DNA from: Diplonema papillatum
Taxonomy: Eukaryota > Euglenozoa > Diplonemea > Diplonemida > Diplonemidae
Direction: 5' to 3'
NCBI GenBank assembly: GCA_030068145.1
Contig: JAPJBO010000011.1
Span: 434,001-498,000 of the forward strand
DNA: 64,000 bases
Below, in pieces: positions 9,431-21,000 of the stretch. Position numbers and translations under genes: made by a program. The notes beneath the pieces are model-generated. The model saw only the letters and a program-made list of their open reading frames with translations. It was not told the origin of the DNA and searched no databases. Positions within the stretch are counted from its first letter, which is position 1, and every line of letters starts with the position of its first letter.

Positions 9431-12400
9431 GTGCGCCCACTTTTTTTTTTTGTATAAGCACCTGCTTTGTAGGAAATGCTTGAGGAGACTGCCAGTTGCG
9501 ATAGATCAAAGGAGGTAAATGTGCTGTAGCCCACACGAAACACAGGTAACCCTGGGTTTAGCGGCGGGCGTTAGCGTTCAACAAAAAAGACCCACTTTGT
9601 AGTTGTATTGTTTTCTCCCCCTCTAGCCTCCTTCGAAATGAGCACAAGGCAGTCCCTCGAGTATTTTTACATAAGCGCCAGCTTGAAAGGAAATGCTCGA
9701 CGATGCTGCCCGACAAAGAACAGAAGGGATCCAAAGTGCTGTAACTACCGAACCACGTGTTGAACGGACGTGAGGTCATGCGGGTCTACCCCTACACGAC
9801 AAATCACACAAACACAACAGGTCAAAAATCCTGAGCGAGAAAACAACACACGGTGGTGTAAGCGAAGAACAAATCAGATTGTGTTTGTATTGTATTTGCC
9901 CCTTACCTCTATATTTCCCCCCTTCCATTCGGAGTCGAAGCAGCTACGTCGAGTATTTTCAATTGTTGTAACGATACCGTCCCTAGCCATGCGGCAAGGA
10001 TGCGGTACTAGCCGCAGAGCCTACAGTTCACCGATACAGCACCAGCCAGAAGAGCAACACAGCAACGATGCAATGATGCAGTACTAGCCACAGGACAACA
10101 ATTCACCGATACGGCACCAGCCATAAGGCAAGGATGCAACGACACAGTCTTAGCCATAGAGCAACACAGCAACGATGCAATGATGCAGTACTAGCCACAG
10201 GGCAACAATTCACCGATACAGCACCAGCTAAAAGACAACGATGCAGCAAACACAACGCGGGCGGCGCCGAAGCCTGGCTGACAGCATTTGCGCGCTTGTC
10301 CGTGGTGAAGGAGACGAACGAAAACCTAACACGCGTGCCAGCGTTCTCTTTCGAGTTTACAAGTAATTGTTGGCGGTCTATGTGTCAAAAACCTGAGCCC
10401 ACGAACTTTTCGAAAGACGGAACCTTTTGAAGGTCGTCAAGATGACCACCAGCTTTTCGAAAAAGAACTGGCACACGGATCAGAAAAAGATGGCGGCTGT
10501 TGTCTCAAAAAGGGGACCGCAGGCTACTGCCCAATCTAGGCCTCCGTGTCTCCTAGGTTTGTAGGCCCCATTCCTCCATGGAAACCCACTGGAATTCCCT
10601 CAACTCTCGACTGCCACGCACTCTGGAAGTCTCATTTCCCGACGGCACACTCTCCTTTCCTCCACTACTCTTTATATCCATTCATCCTCCCCACAACTGC
10701 GCAGGTCTTTCCGTCGTGCGGGTCATCTGCCTTCTCTCCCAAGGCGCAGCAGCCGGGGCTGTCGGAGCCGACCCGGGTGGCGACGGCAACGACGGCGACA
10801 CGCCTTCCGTCAGACGACGCAGCGTCCGAGTCGAGCTTGCGCGAGCAGGTCTCGCAGCAAAACAACCTGATCCGGGCCCTTTACCAAAAGGTACCGCCCC
10901 GTTTTTCTCTTCTCAGAGTTATACTACGCTTGATAATCCGATATTTTAGAGTCTCCGGGTGACCGTCGTCAAATGCGGGCCACCCGCTGCCTTCATATGT
11001 GTGCTACAGAGGCAAGTGCCCCGAGGGAAACTGCGAAGAGCCAGTTAAAGTAAAGTCCCGCGGCGAGGGTTGCGTCGCACAGCGACATCTTGAGGACCAA
11101 AGAGTCTTGCACACACGAACGCCTCTAAGCCAGAACCCAGTCTAGAGGAATGCGTGAGCTACTCAGGGCACATCGGATTTTATCGGGCCACGACTAGCTT
11201 CGGCGAACGGCAACTTCTAAATTCACATCCAGATCCCGTGTCTCCTATATGAGTCCGAATGGACCGGCGGGCGTAACGCACTGAGGAGCCTCCGAGGGTT
11301 TCAGCCTTATAGCCGGTTCCTACGGGTATCTCCTGGTGTGAGAGGCTTAGGGTGTCAGCTGCAGTGAGAGTCCAGAGTCCTTGAGGACTAAAGAGTCTTG
11401 CACGCACATGTGAGAGGCTTAGGGTGTCAAGCTGCACTGAGAGTCCTTGAGACGCCAGCACAGCCCGATCCTGATTTACTGGAAAGGGTCGCGTATACCT
11501 GTGTTGTGACCCACAATATGGTGAACTGTGCCTGGATAGGACGAAGTCAAGAGGGAAAGATTTTCAAAGCAAAGCGAACGAAAAATCTCGCAGGTGAACG
11601 AGCTGGAGGTCCACTTGAAGAAAGACGACGATTCGGAGGGAAGGCGACCGTCGGAGGAGCGGTCGCTCCGGGGCGCCCCGCACGGCGGCTCGTCGTCCGC
11701 GAGGGACAGCGTCTGCACGGCGGACCTCGCGCTGCGGGGCCGGAACCTTACGAACCTGGTGGAAGGCCTCACGCAGCTGATCAACCACACGCTGGAGGAC
11801 GCGGGCGGCGCCCCGGCCGCGGTGCTGCCGTCGGGATCGTCTTCGACCCCGTGGTCGCCCGTGAAACGGCTGTCGGCCCCGACTTCCACCGGATTCGCGT
11901 CGTCCGGCTGCGGGGGTGCCCGGCGCGTGTCGATGTCGAACATCCGGCACCAGCAGCGGCAGCTGCTGGGGCTCGCGCCGCAGGTCGCGCAGTCGCTCGA
12001 GAAGCTGCCGGACGGCCCGCCGAAGGAACGCCTCGGGCTCCTCCAAAAGCAGCTGGTCATGCTGCAGACCGAGACGGCGACCCTCCTCGGCGGGGGCGGC
12101 GGCGCGGCGGGCCCCCGGGCGGCGGCGGCGGCGGACGCCGGCGCGCCGCGCGCGTTACCGTCCGGGAACGGCGTGAGCTGGGACGCCTTGGAAAACGACG
12201 TCAACGAGTGGAAGGGCAAGGTTTGCTTTTTTTTTTGTCGTATAAGACGCTAGTCTTAGAAGATTAATATTAACCGACTAGTGATATACTGTTAAACAGG
12301 GCCTCTCGCTCCATCACACATGGATGGAAATGTGGCAAACACACGAAGATTAACAGTTGGTTCGTTTTCTACTTACCCTTTTACGCAGCGGCACTGAGAC

Positions 12401-15400
12401 TGGAGCTAGTTGCAGCACGAGACGCACACCAAGGAGGAGAATATTATTTTTTGTCCGTACTAAAGTACTTTTGGGAATATTGACACGAAATAATATGTGG
12501 CTCCTCGCTGGAAGACTTGTGCGGGTGAACTGATGGGGAAAACTTGTGCGGGTGAACTGATGGGGAAAACACTGTGACAACAGCCTCCAGGCGTCCTCCC
12601 CATTCACCCCCACCTGCGGAAAATAAAAATAAAAAGCACACTCGCCTAGTGTTGGATTCAGTGTCAAGTTTTACTTCTTCTCCGTTTTATTCTCTGCCAG
12701 CGAGCACCCGTGGATACGATATTCTTTACACAAATGCCAAGGGGGAGAGGATTATTACAATCGCGGAATTTTTTCCCGCAAATTTGGCTCAGAGGTGGGT
12801 AGGTCCCTCCCCCCCCCCCAGATATTGGTGGTGAACCCACTCACATACTGAGAGTAGCTGGGCCCAGCTTTCGACTCCAAAAGCTATTTCTCATTGTGCC
12901 CGGCAGCTCAAAACCCGAGCTTCGGGTTGAAATATTGGTCCTGGCGGACGGAGTATCCGACGGAGTATCCGAGCTAGCGGACGGTAGCGGACGGAGAATC
13001 CGAGCTAGCGGACGAGTTTCCGAGCTACCGGACGGTGGCGGACGGAGTATCCGAGCTAGCGGACGGTAGCGGACGGAGTATCCGAGCTAGCGGACGGTAG
13101 CGGACGGAGTATCCGAGCGAGCGGACGGTGGCGGACGGAGTATCCGAGCGAGCGGACGGTAGCGGACGGAGTTTCCGAGCTAGCGGACGGTAGCGGACGG
13201 AGTATCCGAGCTAGCGGACGGTAGCGGACGGAGTATCCGAGCTAGCGGACGGTAGCGGACGGAGTTTCCGAGCGAGCGGACGGTAGCGGAATTCTACTTC
13301 GGCACCTTGCACTTGTCACTTTGAACCAAGAAAGGTAGAAAGAGGAGCAGTGGCATTACTAGCGATGGGGTAAACCCCGCAGAGGCCTTAGAGAGTGAGA
13401 GAAGATGGCTACTGCGAGGTCACGGGGGATGGCGGGCGGGCCTTACCCCGGCACTCGTTGCAAGCAACGGACTACTTGGTGCAAGCTAGAAAAGTAAGCA
13501 AGACACGAAGCGAAAGGGTCAGCACATAATTAAGCTCCGAAACCATGTCAATCAAGGGTGGGTGGGTGGGAAAGCAAATTGATTTGCCCAAACAACCCAA
13601 GTACCCTGTACGTTTAGGTGCCTCAAGGATTCCCTCGATGAATCGGGAGACGCAGTATCCGAGCTAGCGGACGGTAGCGGACGGAGTTTCCGAGCTAGCG
13701 GACGGTAGCGGACGGAGTATCCGAGCTAGCGGACGGTAGCGGACGGAGTATCCGAGCGAGCGGACGGTGGCGGACGGAGTATCCGAGCGAGCGGACGGTA
13801 GCGGACGGAGTTTCCGAGCTAGCGGACGGTAGCGGACGGAGTATCCGAGCTAGCGGACGGTAGCGGACGGAGTATGCTCCGTCCGCTCGCTCGGATACTC
13901 CGTCCGCTACCGTCCGCTAGCTCGGATACTCCGTCCGCTACCGTCCGCTAGCTCGGAAACTCCGTCCGCCACAGTCCGCTCGCTCGGAAACTCCGTCCGC
14001 TACCGTCCGCTAGCTCGGAAACTCCGTCCGCCACCGTCCGCTCGCTCGGAAACTCCGTCCGCTACCGTCCGCTAGCTCGGAAACTCCGTCCGCTACCGTC
14101 CGCTAGCTCGGAAACTCCGTCCGCCACCGTCCGCTCGCTCGGAAACTCCGTCCGCTACCGTCCGCTAGCTCGGAAACTCCGTCCGCTACCGTCCGCTCGC
14201 TCGGAAACTCCGTCCGCTACCGTCCGCTAGCTCGGATACTCCGTCCGCTACCGTCCGCTAGCTCGGAAACTCCGTCCGCCACCGTCCGCTCGCTCGGAAA
14301 CTCCGTCCGCTACCGTCCGCTAGCTCGGAAACTCCGTCCGCTACCGTCCGCTAGCTCGGAAACTCCGTCCGCTACCGTCCGCTAGCTCGGAAACTCCGTC
14401 CGCTACCGTCCGCTAGCTCGGAAACTCCGTCCGCTACCGTCCGCTAGCTCGGATACTCCGTCCGCTACCGTCCGCTAGCTCGGATACTCCGTCCGCCACC
14501 GTCCGCTAGCTCGGATACTCCGTCCGCTACCGTCCGCTAGCTCGGATACTCCGTCCGCCACCGTCCGCTAGCTCGGATACTCCGTCCGCTACCGTCCGCT
14601 CGCTCGGATACTCCGTCCGCTACCGTCCGCTAGCTCGGATACTCCGTCCGCTACCGTCCGCTAGCTCGGATACTCCGTCCGCTACCGTCCGCTAGCTCGG
14701 ATACTCCGTCCGCTACCGTCCGCTAGCTCGGATACTCCGTCCGCTACCGTCCGCTCGCTCGGATACTCCGTCCGCTACCGTCCGCTAGCTCGGATACTCC
14801 GTCCGCTACCGTCCGCTAGCTCGGATACTCCGTCCGCTACCGTCCGCTAGCTCGGATACTCCGTCCGCTACCGTCCGCTCGCTCGGATACTCCGTCCGCC
14901 ACCGTCCGCTCGCTCGGATACTCCGTCCGCTACCGTCCGCTAGCTCGGATACTCCGTCCGCTACCGTCCGCTAGCTCGGATACTCCGTCCGCCACCGTCC
15001 GCTAGCTCGGATACTCCGTCCGCTACCGTCCGCTAGCTCGGATACTCCGTCCGCCACCGTCCGCTCGCTCGGATACTCCGTCCGCCACCGTCCGCTAGCT
15101 CGGAAACTCCGTCCGCTACCGTCCGCTAGCTCGGATACTCCGTCCGCTACCGTCCGCTAGCTCGGAAACTCCGTCCGCTACCGTCCGCTAGCTCGGATAC
15201 TCCGTCCGCCACCGTCCGCTCGCTCGGATACTCCGTCCGCCACCGTCCGGTAGCTCGGAAACTCCGTCCACTACCGTCGGCCAGCTCGGAACTTGCACCA
15301 AGATTCTCTTGGTGCAAGTTGTCCGAAAATCTCTAAGTCGGTTTCCCAGGGGACTTGCCTGGAAAACAGTTTTTGGACTCAGGAATTCTTTGGGAAATGG

Positions 15401-18000
15401 ATGAGTACAAATAGCCAAAATTTCGAGGATTTGGAATTTTTTGGAAAGTGCGTCGATCAAGTCGTGGCAGCTCGGCAGGTGCCGCCGCGAGTCATCAGGA
15501 GCCGGTATCGACGAGTCGGACACGCTGTGTTGATGGTGCAGCTGTCAACCAGCGTATAGAGACGTTTTTGGGGCCTGGGGTGGGTAGGTCCCTCCCCCCC
15601 CCCCCCATTTTCGTGGGAAAAAAGTCCGCTATAGTAAAAATCCTCTCCCCCCAACTTGAAAGAAAATGCTCGACGATGCTGCCCGACAAAGAGCAGAAGG
15701 GATCCCAAGTGCTGTAACTACCGAACCACGTGTTGAACGGACGTGAGGTCATGTGGGTCTACCCCTACACCTGCAACCGACCAGTGCAGTAGGCCGTGGC
15801 ATTGAGTAGTCGCGCAGGCGGGCCCATCGCAACAACAGTTCAGCAGGATAGAGGGACTCTCGTGAACAAAATGCCTGGACAAAAGCGCAGTTGTCAGGAT
15901 AATGAGGACGGAGCGCAGAAAAGGCTGTGGCAGACGACACTGTTCGGCGCAGTTCCGAAGGTGAGCCATCCAGAGACGATTGACAGCCTCTTGCGGGTTG
16001 ATGCTGCGGGCCTTCAGGAACTCGATGACTGAACTCACTGAATGCCAAGTTCAAACTGGCCGCTAGATTCGGATTGTCAACGTCGATTGGCAGCGTCGTA
16101 CAAAGACGAAAGAAGCTCTGGGCTGCTCTGTTGCAAAGCGAGTAGGCTTACCTAGATGCAAGAACGGCCAGTGTTCGGTGAACACAACTGGCGCTCCACC
16201 AGGAGCAGCTGCAACTGTTGGTGCGTTCAATCCGAACGGTACAGCTCTTCCCCCATGCGCCACATACTGGAGAAAAACCCAGCCACGGCCCAGCGCACGA
16301 GAAGAAGAAGAAGAAGAAAAAGGCCGCTCCTGGTCCAGGAACGTGACGGTCAACCACAGCTTGCAAAGCTTGAGTCGGAGGCAGCTCATTGCCACAACCC
16401 CGTCCGCTCTGCCCTTCGGCTGACCGCCTCGACGAGCTTGTGTTCAGCGCGAGCGCCAAGCCCCAAGGTGCGCCAAGCCTTGATGCTTTAGTTTGGGAAA
16501 TCGGTAGCCACTTGACCCGTAGGCCCGTGGCTCTGCAGTACCGCCGAACACGTGAAGCTTGGCTCCCGTGTAGCAGGCTTTCCCTGGTACCAGCGCACGA
16601 AAAAAAAAAAAAAGATGCCCAGGAGCCATTTTTAAAAAAAGACCGGGTCATCGGCCTTAGCGGGAACACTGAATTGTTACTGCAAAACTACCGCAGATTG
16701 AAGCGCTGAACGCCTTGCTGAACACGATGTCGATGGGGAAGCTTGCAGAAGAGCACGAGACGCGGGTGCTGGCAGCCGCGGACGCCGCGTACGCGAGCGA
16801 GGCCGAGCGGCGGAGCTTCTCGCCGTTCGTGGCCCCTGCGCGGCCGGGCCGCCCGAGCGAGGAGCGTTCCGAGGTCTTTGGGCTCCCCCTTCGCACGGCT
16901 CCGTTTTGCTTCAGCTCCGGCGGACCCCCCCCGGGCATCGCCAGCATGCCGTCGTACCCCCCCCGCTTTCCGTCTTCCCGCGGCCCTTCACCGCCTCGCA
17001 TGGCGCCGTTCCCCCACAACCTCGAGGTCCCGTCGGCTGCGCGGGAGAAACTGCAAGTATGCGACCCTTTCCGTTTTCGCGGGGGGGGGGAGGGCGCGGC
17101 CCCAGAGAGAAGCTGGAGTTGAACAGCGGGGTTTCACACCCGCTTTTTGGCTTGCTTTTACGCGCGTTGAGGTTCCGCTTATCGGGTGTGACCACTCGGG
17201 GGGCACGCTCTTTGACTCCAGCTTTTGAGGCCCTGACTCCACCATATATTTACAGCAGTCTTGCAGTCCAAGTTTGTACCGAGTTTGGGGAGCCTACAGT
17301 CTTTCGCACTTTACCATGGCTACGACGTACGAAACCCTTGACACGAAAACGAAGATCCTCTAAACGAACCCCCTTTTCTTATGGTAACAAGCTTGCTTGT
17401 CTATATCAAAAAGCGTCGGATGGCAGCGTGCTGTGTTAAATCACTCAAAACAGGGTTTACACACGGTTTACGCACAAGCAACAAATATGCCGTAGTCTTC
17501 CCGTCCAACGAACGTACAATCCGCCACCTGGCTTGGAGACTGCAGTGTTCCCGGAGGGGGTGCGACCCACAGTCCTGGGCTGACCCAGTGTGATGGGTGT
17601 TTCTTCGAAGGGGCCCACGCACTCAAAGTCTACTTAGTCTACTTATGGGTAGTGTTCCCGCAAGTGTAAAGGGCCTTTCGGAGGACCGTCCCCGCCGTGA
17701 ACTACCATAAAAATATACAACCCAGCCCTTTCTTGCTCTAAGAGAACCCATTCATTGACGGTCACACGGAGACCCTAAAACCCCGGAATTTCAAAGCGAA
17801 CTTTAACTCTAAAAACAAACGACACAGGAGCACGCAGACAGGCTGCAGGAGCTCCTCACGCTCGGCGGGCCTACTTGGAGCGGCGGCTCCCCGACGCCGC
17901 GCCAGCTGTTGTCGGGAGACGTGGCGAGCACGCCGTCGACGGTGTTCCCGCAGGCGCAGCAAGTGTTCCAGCCGGCCTACGGCACGGCGCACCTCCAGCA

Positions 18001-18040
<40 letters not shown>

Positions 18041-21000
18041 TACCCGCCGCACCTTTCCCAGCCATCCGCCGCGCACCATTCGCAACCAGACGCCTACCAC
18101 CTCTCCCAGCAGCTGTCCCACCGCACTCACTCCCAGCAGCTACCCTCGGCGCATCCCTCCCAGCAGCAGCACCAGTTCTTCCCGTTGAGCCCCACGGCAG
18201 GCCATTCCATGACCGGCCACGTGTCCACGCTGTCCGATTTCCCGCTGCCCGCGGGGCAGCCGATGCGAGTCGCCCCCCGCGAAGAAGAAGCGGCGGGGCC
18301 GTACGAAGACGTGTCGACGATGGACGCGTCGAGATCCCGGCTCCTCTCCGCCGCCGACGAAGCGCTGCCACCTTTCACCAGCCCGCCCGCCGCCGCCCGG
18401 CCCTACCACTCGTGGCCCATCGACAGCCCGGGGGGTTCCTTGATCCAGTCCGGACCTCACGACCAGTCCGACGATCTGCTCTCGAGACCCCCCTCGCACT
18501 TGCCCGCCAGGTACCCCGCCCGGCCCTTCGAAGAACGCTTCGAAGAGCCCCCGGGGACATCGCCGCGCAAGCAGCCGTCGCCCGCCCCCAGCCCGCCTCG
18601 AAGCCCGGGGCTGGCGCGGTACTCGGATCAGGTCCCGCTGCCGTCGAACAGCGTGAGCCCGTCGCGGGGCAGCCGGTCCGCGTCGCCCGGCACGCCGGCG
18701 GGCCGGTCGCCCCGCGTCAAAAAGCAGCGGCCGGCTTCCGCAAACCCGAGGCGGCCCCGCAACCAAGGGCTCGCTACGTATGGTCATTGTTCTTTTTTTT
18801 TTTTAATAGTACATCCAGGGCATTAGCTTGGTTTCCGGCACATTTTCCAAATTTGGACCGCTAACGGCTTTTTGCGTCCTCACTCAGGAATGGGCTCAAC
18901 ACAGCGCGACGCGACGTATCTTCACGACAATGCTGGGCCCTGAGTGCCTCGGATTGCACATTGGCCACCTCTGCCGGGGCCTGGGTGATAGTGCAGTGCC
19001 ATTTTTTTTCTTCTTTTTCCCCGCCGGCTTTTCCAAATTTGGACTGACAGTCCAAATGTGGATATAGAAACCAATCCCCTGGTACATCTGTACTGACGGG
19101 AACATTTCCGGAACAACGGTTGCACATGAAAGAGAAAACGAAGCCAACGAAAAAGTGCTAATACAGGAAAACCCCCCCCAGAGAGGTTTATACCCTGTAC
19201 ACGCGAAGAACAAAAAACTTGGAAAAGAAACTTGTTTCTTTGAAGACTAATAATAATCCGAACGACAGGTTTGCCGCTCCCAATCCGTCCAGAGAAACAA
19301 AGTAGCTTGCTTCCCCCCCCTCCTTCCCACTTGCTTCATTTTTCTTCGGAGTTCCTGTGGCACCACGTTCATGTGGTCAGCAGCAAGATTGGCAGCTTTC
19401 TGGCTTCACCTTTTTTACTCCAACCATACGGCGCGCGGCAAGCAGAGCAGGAGCGGTGGACGAGAGTGACAGTAACAAGCATAGGAGTGAAGATTTTATT
19501 ATCGTATAAGACGCTAGTCTTAGAAGATTAATAATAACCGACTAATGATTTACTGTGAAACAGGGCCTTTCGCTCCTCATACAACCGCTCACGCTCTTGC
19601 TTACCCATCATCCCGCCCCCTAGCTTTCCGTGTCCTGAGGCGCCACGATGGAAATGTGGCAAACACACGAAGATCATTAACAGTTGGCTCGTTTTATACT
19701 TACCCTTTTACGCAGCGGCACTGAGACTGGAGCTAATTGCAGCACGAGACGCACACCAAGGAGGAGAATATTATTGTATAAGCACCTGCTGCTGCGGGGT
19801 AAGCGTTCAACAAAAAGACCTATTTTGTAGTTGTGTTGTTTCTCCCCCTCTAGCCTCCTTCGAAGTAAGCACAAGGCAGCCCCTCGAGTATTTTTTAGCC
19901 ACATGCAATGTGTGAGGAAACTGAACCGCCCAAGTAGGATCTGATCATGATCATTTGCCAAATTTGCCACCTGAAACCACGTCCAGGATTTGGGCTCAGG
20001 GTAGTGCGGTCAACGAAAAACATTATGTCGTTCGAACGAACTGATGCGGTCGCCCTCGTAAAGGGGGCGGACGTTCCGTCCGCCTTCTTCTTCTTCGAGA
20101 GGAAGAACACGGCTGCCCAACAGGTCGTCGATTGGGCGGAACGCGCCACGGGCCTGAAGGAGCAAGCGCTCAGGGCCGTGGGGTAAGATCATGATCAAGT
20201 CTGGCTCAAAGATACGAGAACACACAAGCACGCACTAAGCCGCACTTCACCAACAAACAAAAGGTCGAAAGGCACCAATCTACACGCCCATTCGGGATCG
20301 TCAGAAACAAAATAAGAGCTTGTCACTCGCAACCGCGGCTGATAAAACACTAATTATGATGATGGGAAGAGAGAGTTGTTTTTGTTGAACGTGCCTGATC
20401 GTTTTTACGTGAAGCTGGATTCAGGACGCAAGTGAAAGCGCCACGGTTTTCGGCGACGAGCTTCTCATTTCCTCCAACATTTTATGTATGGCAACAAAAA
20501 GGTCTAAAGACACCGATCTGTACGTCCATTCGGGCCGTCGGAAACAACAAAAATACCCGAAACCACAGGAAGAAGCTGGCTTCCGAATCGGCTTCCGACA
20601 AGTACGCGGCCCCGGCGCCTTCGCTGGCGCAGCGGCAGCGCGGGGTGTCGCCGCCGGGGGGGTCGCCTGCCCTCGTGGAGAAGAGGAGCGTGGCTCCGTC
20701 CGGCAGCTTCCGGCCGCTGGTCTCGCACGACGCGCCCACGGCCGGCCCCAAACCGGCCCCCGGCGCTGGGCGGGGCCACCTGATGCAGCACGTGCAGAAC
20801 CGGCTGGCCTACCTGTCGAAGCAGGTCGACGGCGCCGCGGGGGGGCACCGCGCGCGCGGGCTGCGGCCTGCCGCGCACCACCACAACAACCGGAGAGTGT
20901 CCCCGCCGAGGCCGCCCAGCTCGCCTCCGGCGTCGCTGCTGAAGCTCTTCCCGTCAGCGGCGTCCGGCGGAGTGCCTTCCGAAGCGGCCCAAATGGCCCG

